A stretch of DNA of 64,000 nt from positions 1,341,001-1,405,000 of the forward strand of contig JARKIP010000065.1 in assembly GCA_029990175.1 (NCBI GenBank), written 5' to 3'. Below, piece after piece: positions 21,784 to 32,795 of the stretch. Source of the stretch: Petunia secreta (Eukaryota; Streptophyta; Magnoliopsida; Solanales; Solanaceae). Under the pieces are notes generated by a model that did not search any database, was not told the DNA's origin, and saw only the letters and a program-made list of their open reading frames with translations. Made by a program: the position numbers and the translations under genes. How positions within the stretch are numbered: position 1 is the stretch's first letter; the number at the start of each line of letters is the position of its first letter.

Positions 21784-23379
21784 TCATGTTGATCCATCCT
21801 CAGAAGATTCATCTTCTTCCTCTTCAGACAATTCTTCGTTAGACGAACTTGCCCCTGAGGAGTCTCCTTGGAAGATGATATTGTCTGCATTAATTAAGAG
21901 CCGAGATATGTCGAAAGTAAAGTTTTTCAACATTTCCCAAGCCTTCCTTCCTTTCTCCTCTATTCCTTTGTCAGCCACAGAATTCATTTCTTCGCTAGCC
22001 CATACACCTATAGACTCTATTTGTTTTATCAGAAGTTTTGCCTTTTTGCACTATTTGTCGTTTTCTTTGTTCTTTGCTTCGACCAAACCTCGCCTTTTTG
22101 AAATTTTCTCTCGTGCCTTTGCCAGTTGTTTTTGTAGCCTCTTGCACTCAGATTCTAATTCATTAGCATTTTTTTCCCTTTTTCCTTTTGCTCTTGGTTG
22201 AACTGCCTTTGCTATGTCTTTCCTGAGCAAGTCTGGGTTGTTTTCATCATAGCCTGTATCAAACCTATCTCGTCCAATAGTCTCGAACTCCATTCGGTGC
22301 CTTGCTTTCTAAAGTTCTAATATCTTGTCTTTGAATTGTACCATTCCTCCGAAAATATCTGCGTTGAAACTTCTGATGTCTGCAATTTGGGGTACAATTT
22401 GTTTTCTCCCCGCTTGTCTAAGTTCCCTTAAAGAAGTGTATGGGTAAACTCCTCTAAAGCCCACTAAGATGAGAAATGAGTCTCTTTCGAATCGTGTGAT
22501 TACTGTTGTGCTGGAAAAGTAATCAAACATCCATTTCATGTTTTTAGATGTCAACTGAGAAAGCCTATGGTGCCAGCCTTGGGCAGTAATTGGCTGGTCC
22601 CATTTCTCGAGAGCGTTGTTCATGTGGGTGGTATGAGTCAAGATGTAGTTTTCTCCTTGGTCTATGCTGTTCATCCTTTGCAAATGTTCCATCAACCAAA
22701 TTTGTAGGACTAAATTACAACCTCCGAAAAAGCTAGCACCTTTCTTGTATCTTTCTAAAGCTCGGTACATTTCTGCAACAATCATCGGTACCAAAGTGTG
22801 TTTCTTGTTGAAGTCGTTGAGTAAGGTATCGGCAATTGATACCATGCAAGCATCAACTCGTCCTTTGTGTTCTGGAAACACGAGAATCCCTAAAAAGCTG
22901 GTGACAAAAGCAAGTACTCTCCGCTCGTGTCAATCTGCCTTGTTAATGCTGAAATAGTCTTCAGATTCTTGAAATGCTTCTCCATATCCAAATTTGATGT
23001 AGAGGGAAGTAAGAGAAATTCCCGACCACCTTATACTGTCTATGCATAACTCGGACTTAAACCCTACCATTTTGAAGAACTCCTCGGGTGCAATGTTCTT
23101 AGGCATCAAGACTTATTCACTTTCGAATGGTAATTAGGTTAACCCGCCTATTTCTTCCAGTAATGGTGTCAACTCTACACTCCCAAAGTGAAAAACTGCT
23201 CGGTCTGCATCCAGTGTACTGCTGCTTCTACTATCCCTCTCATTGTCATGTGCTCCATTAGTGAAATCAGGTTCCCCAACACCACTTTAACTCGGTCCTG
23301 TTGATCTATGCTTAGGTTGCCCCACAAATCTCCGAGTAACTGAGGGATTTCAGTAACCATGTTAAATGTTCTATGGCCA
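21784..23379 (-). pseudogene. E2 antisense gene, DUF7745 / plant-mobile-domain-like protein
   Basis: Two possible starts lie at 23379 (MAIEHLTW) and 23360 (MVTEIPQLLGDLWGNL), in different frames. The N-terminal part breaks frame near 23180-23200; a stop-containing frame then carries ELTPLLEEIGG. From about 22881 the frame is constant to 21784, with internal stops at about 22309 and 22051. It contains GASFFGGCNLVLQIWLMEHL, WMFDYFSSTTVITRFER and VGFRGVYPYTSLRELRQAGR. From memory these match the DUF7745 family found in plant transposon-associated genes. The C-terminal third is a coiled coil (NELESECKRLQKQLAKAREK) followed by the acidic tail EELSEEEEDESSEDGST. It is the only protein-like content in the E2 interior outside the MULE insertion. 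Its role is unknown, and the copy is decayed. Confidence 0.68.
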
Positions 23380-23593
23380 TGATCTTTTGGAAAAGGTGAA
23401 GGACGATAGGAAAAGGGGAGAAGAAAATGCCTAAAATTTGCTTTATTGCAAACAAATGATCAACGTGTGGCACAAGCTTTTGAAAACAATGCAACAAAGA
23501 ATATGAAGAGATGTGTCGTTGTGGGTTGAGAACCCTTTAGACACTTTAGACAAAATTTTCTAATGGACTTCTGACAAACCACTGATGGCAAGT

Positions 23594-23603
23594 CTTTATA
23601 TAA
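23594..23603 (-). promoter_or_regulatory. Possible TATA box of the E2 antisense gene
   Basis: TTATATAAAG on the minus strand lies roughly 215-245 bp upstream of the candidate start codons. Position and sequence are reasonable, but the region is AT-rich, so chance occurrence is possible. Confidence 0.4.
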
Positions 23604-23654
23604 TGCCTAAAAGATAAATGCACATTATGTGTCATCTCGTCTATCAATCGGTCA

Positions 23655-24040
23655 TTTCTGCTTCACATTAGGATTTTAATGCCTCTTCGGTTACCATTTA
23701 AGCCTTTGAATAGCATAGATTTTAATCCTTTGGGAATAAACGATCGTTTCTGGTTCAATTTGGGCTTTTAATGCCTCTTGGGTTACCTTCGTGCCTTTGA
23801 ATGGTATTGAATACAGAATAATTCACTGTTTATGAATAAACAATCATTTCTGATTCAATTTGGGCTTTTGATGCCTCTTAGGTTACCTTCGTGCCTTTGA
23901 ATGACATTGAATACAGAATAATTCCGACTATTTATGAATAAACAATCCTTTCTGATTCAATTTGGGGCTTTTGACGCCTATTAGGTAACCTTTGTGCCTT
24001 TGAATGAAACTGAATGCAGAACAATGCCAATAAACGGTCC
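23655..24040. repeat. Tandem repeat of about 100 bp, four units
   Basis: Units start near 23655, 23747, 23847 and 23949. Each begins TTTCTGNTTCAATTTGGG-like sequence and continues through TTAATGCCTCTTNGGTTACC and GTGCCTTTGAATG to TGAATAAACAATC. It lies upstream of the E2 antisense gene's likely promoter side, in the E2 interior. Confidence 0.85.
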
Positions 24041-24313
24041 ACATTTTGAACAAGTTGGCCTATCAGACTTGAGAATAAGTCGGCTAATGATATGTTATGA
24101 TGCATGGTCCTAGAGTCACCACTAAGAGCTGGGTTGACTTAGACCGAGTTTTATTATCCTCCCAAGCGGACGATTCGGGAGCAGGAATGTCACGGACCAA
24201 ATAGATTCTAAGTCGTTCCCCCTAAAGAAATTTAGTGAGGGAGAGGTGGTCGCAACCACCGTATTTTTGAGCGCACGATTTGAAACGCGGGAGTGACGGG
24301 AAGTATGAGCGGT

Positions 24314-24422
24314 ATGCACAAGTTTAAAAATGTACAAGTTTTGAAAGAAATGCACATGTTTTGAAAAAGAATGCACAAGTTTCTTAAAATGTGTGAATTT
24401 TGAAAAAGGATGCACATGTTAA
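24314..24422. repeat. Short tandem repeat of about 25 bp
   Basis: Imperfect units of AATGCACAAGTTTTGAAAAAG alternate between CACAAG and CACATG forms. The array lies shortly before the right LTR of E2. Confidence 0.7.
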
Positions 24423-25003
24423 AATAATTCACCAAATAATTTTGACAAAAAGAAGGAACAAAAAGAAAAACAAAAGAAACAGGTTAGTCCCGGGGTATAA
24501 AATAATTATGTAAGATAATGCAAATAAAGTTATAAGTGAAACCATTAGATTAAAAAACTCGTGGAGAATATGAAAGATTGATTGAGTAAGCGTCGTGAGG
24601 TATCTCCCTAATCGAGGAGTGGATTTTTCTAGACAATGTTTCTCCCAAGCGAACAACTTGAAAGTTGAAAGCGTACAAACTGCCAAAAGCCTCGCTATTT
24701 GGCTAATTTTGCGAGCTTTCCTTAAAGGTGCTTTGAGGGTGGAACGATCGTGGGGTTCACGCAATCGTTCTTGGTGTGTGAAAGTGTAAAAAATTCCATG
24801 AGCGGAGGAAATATAAACTAAATAACAATTACAGATAATAAATTAAAAGAAAACATTAATGAAATAGAAAACCAAACTTCAAACCTGCAAAAGGAAAAGA
24901 AAGAAATATTAGTCTTGAGAAATAACAGGAAAAAAAAAATAAGAATCCCCATTTAAAGTCCGTTATGGTAAGAACCTTGATATCCCCAGAGGAGTCGTCA
25001 TTC

Positions 25004-27649
25004 TATCGACACCCATTTTTTCCTGAACCGGTTAGGATTTCGAAATAGGGCTCGACTTATTGGAACTCAGGGGTAAAGACTTGGAGTCGCCACCTAAGAT
25101 ATTTTTTAACTAGGCGTATTAGGGCACCTACTTTGTTTCTAGCCAATTTTAATGTTAACTCCGAAACTTGATCTATGAACCGAATATCCTGAGTAAGGGT
25201 TCAAATTAATCCAAGAGGAAGGTGTTAGGCACCTCTCAGATTCCACCAAGTGTGGTTCCCGGCCGGAGTAAATAATTGGAATTCAAATAATAAATTAAAG
25301 TAAAACAAATAAGGAATTTCCACTAGTATTTTACAATACAAATAATTTGCATGAAAAAATAAATATTCATCTTCTCAAATATCTTCATCCTCAGCAAATT
25401 TTGTCTCAAATATTCCTCGAAAAGAAAACGAATAATTAGTCCGAATAAAATGAAGTGTAAAATAAGCGAGATAAAATTGATAAAGTATTATCCACTCTAA
25501 ATGCGTCGTCCTTCAATAGATTCACCCAAATGTACCTCGCAAAAAATATAAAACAAATTAGTGTTAAAATTAATGAAGTAAAAAAAATAAAGTAGAATAA
25601 AATAATTATAATAATAATATTATAAAAATAACAATAATAAAAATTAATAATAGAAATAATAATAATAATATTATTATTATTAATAATAACAACAAAAATA
25701 ATAATAATAAAAAAGAAAAATAGATTTTTTAAGGTTTTAGGCTCAGATTTCGTCGTATTGGGTACAGGTCTAAGGATGTCGATTCGGTTGTAACGGTGGC
25801 CAGCCGTGTTGCCATACGAGGTATCGATCATACGCGCTCTATGCTCATTTTGCAAAGTGTATACTCATCATCATCGCCTTTTTTTTGGTTTGTTTTCGGG
25901 ACACGTAAGGGACATATAGCGGGACGAGACTTGTATTAGCCTCCAAAACGTCATTGACCTATGCAGTATCATATTCAAATCAATCCGGGTGCCTCAAAAT
26001 TTGTATTTTTCATAGACAATAACCAAAGTAGTGTTGTTCAAAGCAATAACAAACTGGTAAGGTAAGGCCTGGAAATTTCACAGCTTCACAAATGAACATG
26101 ATCAGCAAATACAAAATAAAATAAGCAGTGCAAAAAAAACATGAAAGCAACAGAGAATTAAACCAAAACAACGCAAGAACAAGTATAGGCGATATCCTGT
26201 GTAACGTCGCCACTAAGATTCAGGCCAACGAGCAAACAACAAAGCAGTGACAAAGATTGCGAATTTTCACGAGCCACCAGAATTGACAACACGGAGCGCC
26301 AACAAAATAATTTATATTAGATTCAGAAGCAGCGGCGGAGAACAAGAACAACTCCGGATTCCAATATTCCACCGGAGGATCAGATTGACGTCACCGCCAT
26401 GGCGTCGGCGAAATAGAACAACAACCAAGCAGAGGGAGGAGGAGCGACACCGATTGGCAGCGTCACTGCGACTCCGCCTTCTTCTTTACATTTAATTTAA
26501 GTAATCAGTGCGCAGAAACCAAAGAATAAAACGATCAGAAACCTGCCGGTGATAAGGGCTTTCTCGGGCATAAGAACCAACAACGAGAGCCCTTTTCGCC
26601 ACTGCTAGTGATGGCACTGCCCCCACCTTTTTCAATCCCTCTATCCCAATCTCCCCGGTCCCTCTGTTTCGCACTTCCCCTCTCTGAATCGAGGATAATG
26701 GTGTCCATATGTTGCCTGTTCTGGCCGTGTTTCGATCTGGGTGTGTATGTATATGGTTTCCACTGATAGAGATGAGGGTGTGTATGTACTGATATGGGTG
26801 AGAGAGGAGAGAGGGAATTGCAGATGGTGTGTATGTCTCCCCCTTTGGTGTTGATATGTTGCTCTGTTAAATAAGTGTGAGCTCTAACGGGAAAATGTCC
26901 ATAATACGAGAGATTGAAGGAATGAGGTGTTGAGAAAGAAGCTGATTTTGGGGAAAGAAATTTGTTTAAGAGTAGTTTTGGAGAGATTAGAGGAGAAATT
27001 GAGGGGATTTTGTAAAATCTTGGAATTTTCTAAAATGGGGAAGATGAGGAAGTGTGTCTGAAAAGGAAGATTTATTGGGTGAGGGATTTATGGAAAGAAT
27101 ATCAAAAATCTATTTTTGTGAGTTTCCTTAAAATAAATAGAAAGAAATAGAATATGTACGGTGCAAGATGATGAATTTATTTAGACGGACACTTGTCTGG
27201 ATTCGAAGAAAATTTGAATTCAAATTAATATGTCAATTTTATAAAAATAGGCGGAATGGAATTTTGACTGAACAATTTAATTAGACCGATATTTAATTTA
27301 AAGGTGCTTGATAAAAAAAAAAGATATACATAAATTATATACCGAAAAAGAGAAAATGCACACATCAAACAATTGTGCTCAAATTAAATTAAATATATAT
27401 AAATAGTCACAAATAATTATAAAAAAAATTTATGCAGTAAATTATACAAATAACAACAGTTTCACAAATAACCTAAATGATGTAAATTACATAATATAAT
27501 CACAATTAAGTATATAATGTGTAATAAGTGGATAATCACAAGTAAATGCATGTTTCCTAATGCAGATTTTGTTCAAACAGTCAATATTGCACCTTTAAGC
27601 TAAATATAGCCAATTATGAAAAAAGGAGGGACAAAACTGGGTGTCAATA
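25004..27649 (+). repeat. E2 right LTR
   Basis: This 2646-bp LTR begins TATCGACACCC and ends GTGTCAATA, where the last motif differs from the left LTR (CAACA) by one transition. It is followed at once by the GCTAC duplication and by E1 antisense exon 1. Confidence 0.9.
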
Positions 27650-27654
27650 GCTAC

Positions 27655-27918
27655 AACCATGGCGTCATCCCCGATGACGTCATCTTCGCCTTCCACGCTG
27701 ATGTCCTCTCTCACCTCAGCTCTATCGCGCCCAGCTCTCGCCTTGCGCCGCCTAGAACTACCCACCAAAGATATCACCTCTCCACCGCCACCCTCCGCTT
27801 CAATAACTTGCAGAGGCGGTACGGTGGCGATGATATCGCCACTAGCAATCATGGCGGCTGTGCACGAAATTTTATCGCCTGAATCACTAGAGTCTTGAGT
27901 AGAGTGTGTCGCGGACAT
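27655..27918 (-). pseudogene. E1 antisense gene, first exon start
   Basis: The frame starts with MSATHSTQDSSDSGD at 27918 and runs, minus strand, to the E2 insertion point. The remainder of exon 1 resumes at 12589 on the other side of E2. The homologous start in E3 (MSATNSAQGSSDSKS at 30922) confirms the ATG. The encoded stretch is low-complexity and acidic. The plus-strand frames over the same bases (27616-27898) are shadows. Confidence 0.78.
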
Positions 27919-28045
27919 GATTACAACTATGGGTGCAAATATTTCTTGGAAATAGAACGCTATTCAAGATGAAAATGAATTTTTCGTTTTTTCTTGCTAC
28001 TGTTGCTCGTAGATCATAAAGGTGATGTGAGAATTTTTGGAGGAG

Positions 28046-28055
28046 GTATTTATAG
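28046..28055 (-). promoter_or_regulatory. TATA box of the E1 antisense gene
   Basis: CTATAAATAC on the minus strand lies about 130 bp upstream of the ATG at 27918. The identical 10-mer lies about 140 bp upstream of the homologous ATG in E3 (30777-30786, plus strand), although the surrounding sequence is clearly diverged. Conservation of sequence and spacing supports a real promoter. Confidence 0.7.
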
Positions 28056-28278
28056 GAGGAGGAAGAAGACAAGTGGGAAAATCATGATGAATTGTAAGAT
28101 TGGGAAGTCAAAGGAAGCGGCGAGACCATTCGGAAGCTAGTGAACGGTCACCACGTATTGCTCAACTGTAGAGCGAAGTGATAGGCGATGTTTTGAAACT
28201 AACGGATAGGATAAGATTAAGCCACGCCACTCTCCTGGACAGTTTCACTCCACTCCTCGGTCACTTCGGCATTTGCCC

Positions 28279-28290
28279 GAGGAGTGGGGA
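28279..28290 (+). other. E1 polypurine tract
   Basis: GAGGAGTGGGGA lies seven bases before the 3' LTR and would prime plus-strand DNA synthesis. A similar purine stretch precedes the LTR of E3 on the minus strand (about 30562-30577). Confidence 0.7.
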
Positions 28291-28297
28291 CACTATC

Positions 28298-28836
28298 TGT
28301 ATTGGGTGAAAATTGATTCGAAGACGTAACACCTCGGTAGCATGGTTCGAAGCTGACCGAAAAGATGTTGGCAAGCTATGAGCCGAGATGAGCAACAGGT
28401 CGCCGAAGTCAACGACCAAAGAAAGGAAGCAGGGTGTTTACCTCGGTGAAATGTCACCTCGATCGATCACAAGGCCATGCACCCGAAGCTAATAGTCTGA
28501 GCTTCGGTAAATAAGGTCGTCCGCAACAGATGGTCTTCCTCCTATTTCGGCCCACTAACTCCATTATCTAAGAAGATGAAGCATGCAGATCTTAGTGGAA
28601 ACATGGGACCGCCTTGTATTCCTGCTAGTCTATAAATAGCTTCTGATTTTGCGATGTAATCAGTCAGGAATACACACCAAAACTCTGCCAAATTTTGTAC
28701 CCAAGATTATCTATTGAAATACCAGTTATTTATGCATAATTATCGTCTTTATTGTCATAATTTTGACTTTGATACATTGATTTGCGTACGCAATTCAAAT
28801 TCGATTTGTGCCCTAAGATCAGTTTAGGCCAATATA
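28298..28836 (+). repeat. E1 3' LTR
   Basis: This 539-bp LTR matches 2994-3539, including the TATA box near 28630. Most differences from the 5' LTR are transitions. It is followed by the CCTAG duplication at 28837-28841. Confidence 0.92.
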
Positions 28837-28841
28837 CCTAG

Positions 28842-30010
28842 TAATACTAGTAAGTGGTAACTAGAATTAATTTCCTTTTATTATGTTATTTACTAAATTT
28901 AACAATTTTCATAGTATTCTCTGGACACCATCATCAAAATCATTGAAGGAATTCTTTAACTCAAGAAAATATTCGAGAACTTGGATAGCTCCCTTAGCTT
29001 TTACAATTTCTGCTCGTGCATTTTTAATTTTAATATGGGTTCTTTGAAACTATTAATTTAAGAGTAAGACAATTTTTTATCCAAAGTAGCAAAGATGAAA
29101 GTATAACCTACCAATTAAGTTATATACTTATATCATCGTCACGTTTCCATCAAACTAGAAACAACCATCATCGCAAACCAAAATAAAAGGATTATATACT
29201 TAAGAGTCATTGCAATCATAGGATTCACACCCTTTCTCAAGAATTAATTGGGCAGATTCTTCAAATGAAGAAGACGGAAAATCTGAATAGGGAGAGAAGG
29301 GAGCCGGGGGGTGGTGGGGAAGTGTACTGTATTGATTAATTAGAAAAGAAAAAAGAATAATATTAAGGAAAAGTTGGTAACCTGTTATAGCAGGTCAATA
29401 TTATTTGCTAGTGTAAAAATGTATTTACACCAATGATGCATAGAATTTAAATGCTTACACAGAGCCTATTCATTTTCATTGTACATCCCTTCTTCCACGG
29501 TTCTCAATTTTATGACCATAATCTCAACTGATCTGTCTTCACAACCCACTACTCCTTTCTTTTCACAACCTCTAATTGTTAACTATATGAATGTCCTCGA
29601 TGTCAAATTCATCACATTTCACCAGTAATTTCTCCAGCAAAAAAAAAATATCATTAAACCTTAGGCCCTGTTTAATTATTCATTAATTTCGTATTTGAAA
29701 ATCATTTCACCATGTATTGTTCTTCCACCGCAAAACAAAACTTTCACCACTACTCATCCATGTTACATTTTTTTTCTTTTCATGGAAAATATTACTAGTC
29801 TTCAGATCTTCAAAAATATTTATAACTAAGACGGCATATTTTAACACAAAATGAAGCTTACGACGAATCAGAGAAGGAGAGTTTCTTTTTCTCTTTCTTT
29901 AGCTATGACATATTTTGGTCGTTCCATAGCAAGTTTATTTGCTTTATAAAATAATATAATTAGAGATTAGATAGCTCCAATCGAATTGATATTTATACTA
30001 ACATAGTACG
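28842..30010. other. Spacer between E1 and E3 with a dispersed repeat
   Basis: No gene was seen. About 29340-29450 is similar to 58205-58320 in the same orientation and to 2822-2900 in reverse. All share GGTAACNTGNTATAG and CAATATTAT-type segments and a TTTACACC/TTTACATA block. The rest is AT-rich unique-looking sequence. Confidence 0.55.
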
Positions 30011-30558
30011 TGTATTAGCTTAAACCTATTTAGGACAATAAATTGAATTTGGGTCGAGAATACAAGCAATACTCAGTATCAAAGTTAGAACAATAAGCGG
30101 AAATAAACGGAAAAATAAATAAATGGGCGTGATTTCAATATATAAAGTTCAGTACAAAATTTGGAAGAATTTTGGTATATATTTCTAGATGATACAATAC
30201 AAGAATGAAGTGATATTTATAGAAAGGTCAACAATCAGCCATTTTCTCCATGATCCCCATAAATTTGTCATCACCCCACATACTTGGAACGTGGAGTTAG
30301 TGGGCTGAAGAACTGGGGAGTTACTTTGCTGGAAATAAAATGATCCACCGAAGTCTGAGTCATCGACCTCGGTGATGTGAGCTTGTTGATCAACCGAGGT
30401 AATACTTCGCTGGGGTACAACATGAACTCTGTTCTTTAGTTGTTGACTTTGGTAATTTCGTTGTCTATCTCGAACCATAACTTGCAAATATCCATTCGGC
30501 TAACTCAGAGTCATGGCACCGAGGTGTCACATATGCAAGCCTATTTTTATCCAATACA
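30011..30558 (-). repeat. E3 3' LTR
   Basis: This is a 548-bp LTR on the minus strand with TGTATTGG at 30558-30551 and AATACA at 30016-30011. CTATAAATAT at about 30222-30213 is a plausible TATA box. Overall similarity to the E1 LTR is limited to the ends and some internal parts, so the two elements belong to related but distinct subfamilies. Confidence 0.8.
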
Positions 30559-30776
30559 GATAGTCCTCCCACTCCTCGGACGAGTGCCAGACTCACCGAG
30601 GAATGGAAAGAATTTGAGCGGAGATCGACGCGGCAAAATATACGCCATGAAATTTAAAACTAGTTCAATCACTTCAACTTCCTGACGCCCAAAAGGTGGC
30701 GACTGTTGGTTAGTTCCGAACGGCCACGTCGTTTCCCTTGGCCTTCCCAACATTATAATAATGATTATATTTTCCC

Positions 30777-30786
30777 CTATAAATAC
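30777..30786 (+). promoter_or_regulatory. TATA box of the E3 antisense gene
   Basis: CTATAAATAC lies about 140 bp upstream of the ATG at 30922 and is identical to the box in E1 (28055-28046, minus). Confidence 0.7.
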
Positions 30787-30921
30787 ACCCATTTGAAACA
30801 TCACCTGCTCCACTTGCAAATGCTCAGCAATAGTGAACAAGAAATTGCCCATCAACTTTTATCAAAAACCCCTCTTGTTTTCAAGTTTTTGAGAAGCCAA
30901 TTTCCTTAAAGGATTTCAACC

Positions 30922-32795
30922 ATGTCTGCAACAAACTCTGCTCAAGGCTCAAGCGATTCAAAGTCATACACCAAAAGTCATGATCACCAGCGACGAGCTG
31001 TTAAATATCGTACAACAATTAAAAGTCATTGTCCCGAAGGGCGGGGATGAGGAGGTGACATCCTTAGCGGGTAGTTTTGGGCGGCGAAAGCCAGAGCGGG
31101 GAACGATAAAATTGAGGTGAGTGACGATATCAATGGTGGCGGTGAGGATGACGTCGTTGATGATGATTCTGCTGACGCTGAAGAGGTCAGTAACAAAGAT
31201 GATGGTGCCGAAGTGACAGACAGCACCGAGGTGAATGCTAAAGCTAGTACTTCGAAGAAATCTAGGAAGAAAATTCCCATTGAGGAGGAAATTGACCCTC
31301 GGTTAGTTATCCCTTCGGATTTCAGCAATGATAAAGATCTCAAGGTTCAAGCTCAATCCGCAGTTCAACGAGATTTAAATAGGAATATACCGGTGCATGT
31401 TACACCGATTTTGATAATCGAAGATCTGATAGAAGTTGTTCGGGCATACTCCAGATGGGGGCCCGAGGTGGAGATAAGAATTCCAGCCTCGAACACTTGT
31501 GTTTCTCACCATGTTCCTAGGTATTCTTCTATCTACACATACCCTTTCACCATATGTTTTACCTTGTCTGTTCATCGGATAATTGACACTTTTTGTCCGG
31601 CATACAATCTATGCCTGGCTCAGTTAGGCCCCGGGGTTTGAAGGGTTGTTCAGGCCCTCGAATTTTTAAGTTGAAAGGCTGGGTTACCTTTCACTTTTCA
31701 ACATTTGATCGCCCTCTATTATCCCTACTTTCACAAGGCTGGGGTCGTAGCTTTCTTACCTTATGGACAATATGCCATTCTTAGCAAATGCGAAGACTAT
31801 GGCGACCGAGGTTGGTGTGATCTCTATATTCTTATCCCGACAAGTCTATTATCAGCCGATCCTGACTTCCCCGAGGAGTGGAATGCCCAGTGTAAGTATC
31901 CCTTTCTTGGCTTCTTACTTCGGTTACTTCAACTTGTATTTACACACTGTTGCGTTTGTTGTATGCAGCCAACAAAGTATCTGTTAACCTACCAAAGCAC
32001 TTGCTTGAGTGGGTTGCAGTGGTTATGATGAAGAAAAAGCGCGCTGTTCGGTAATGGATGATTATGGCTGCCGAAAGGGACAATCGTTGGGTATGCAAGA
32101 GGCATTGTGAGTTATTCGTCACGCTTGAGTTTTTCCTTTTAGCATATACTCCAAACCAATATCTCTAACATTTTCCCGCTTTTCTCTTTTAGGTTTCCCC
32201 AACAAAGCTGCCAAGGATACCCAAGAGGAAGAGAAAGAAAATGAGGAAATGAAGAAGGAGAAAAAGGGAAAAAAGAAATAGAAAAAGAAGAGAAAAAGGC
32301 AATTGACCCCAGGGTGGGTGTTAGTCAAATGAAAAGTTTAGCGTGGGCTCTCTGGGCCAGGGCACCTCAAAAGGTGACGATGTCTTCCTTGGTCGATATG
32401 CATGTGTTTCAACTTCTTCTTCTTATTCTTCTTTCATTTACGAGCTTTCACCCCTTCCTCCTCCAGATTCAAAAAGGAAGAGGGCTGTTACAAAGAGGCT
32501 TACTAAGGTGAAGCGGCCCCGTGTAGAGGTGACCACTACCCCAGCTTCCAAGGCGGCGACTGAATGGCCCTGAGGCTTAATTGATGAGCCTGATGAAGAG
32601 GCGCCTGATGCGATTCCCAAAGCGACTCCTGAGTGTGTCCCCGAGGGCCCTAAGGAGACCAAGGTGATTATTGTCGAGGAGTCTGATCAGGAAGCTGTCA
32701 AGAGGAAAGGCAAGGCCAAATTTGGCGATGACTTGGCTTGGCTTCAAACGTGGTTTGAGCAGCTCATGAGCCCATTCGAATTGCAGCAATAGCCA
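30922..32795 (+). pseudogene. E3 antisense gene, exons 1-4 (5' part)
   Basis: The gene starts with MSATNSAQGSSDSKS. Exon 1 continues with stops and a frameshift to about 31890. It includes LNRNIPVHVTPI, RWGPEVEIRIPAS, YTYPFTICFTLSVHRIIDTF and YNLCLAQLG, parallel to the E1 copy. Predicted introns are 31892-31968 (GTAAGTATCC to TATGCAG), 32107-32192 (GTGAGTTATT to CTTTTAG) and 32374-32466 (GTGACGATG to CTCCAG). Each matches an intron of the E1 copy in position and flanking exon sequence (ANKV after intron 1, KRKRAV after intron 3). Exon 4 is cut by E4 at 32795 and resumes at 40037. The gene lies antisense to E3 pol. Function is unknown. Confidence 0.78.

Larger units (their letters stand above)
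12590..27649. mobile_element. E2: 15-kb non-autonomous LTR retrotransposon inserted in E1
   Basis: Long direct repeats 12590-15291 and 25004-27649 flank a 9.7-kb interior. The whole is bordered by the 5-bp duplication GCTAC at 12585-12589 and 27650-27654, and it interrupts exon 1 of the E1 antisense gene. No gag, protease, RT, RNase H or integrase motif was found in any frame of the interior, so it depends on proteins from elsewhere (a LARD-like element). The interior holds several tandem arrays, a MULE-like insertion and one degenerate antisense gene of DUF7745 type. LTR sequence such as CACCCATTTTTT and ACCGGTTAGGATTTCG is shared by both ends. Which strand is the transcribed one was not proven; plus is assumed for naming 5' and 3'. 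Confidence 0.9.
2994..28836 (+). mobile_element. E1: Tat-lineage Ty3/gypsy LTR retrotransposon, split by E2
   Basis: Two similar direct repeats (2994-3539 and 28298-28836) start TGTATTGG and end CCAATACA or CCAATATA. They are flanked by the 5-bp duplication CCTAG at 2989-2993 and 28837-28841. Between them lie a primer-binding-like site, gag, protease, RT, a degenerate RNase H, a second archaeal-type RNase H and integrase. A long 3' region then carries an antisense gene. The second RNase H and the long 3' region are features of the Tat lineage. Without the 15-kb E2 insertion and one copy of its duplication, E1 would be about 10.8 kb. The LTRs differ at roughly 30-40 sites by hand count, so this is not a recent insertion. 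All reading frames are broken. Confidence 0.93.

Noticed and set aside
27616..27898. Plus-strand frames near the E2 right end
   Set aside because: They are the complement of the E1 antisense first exon, whose ATG is confirmed by E3.
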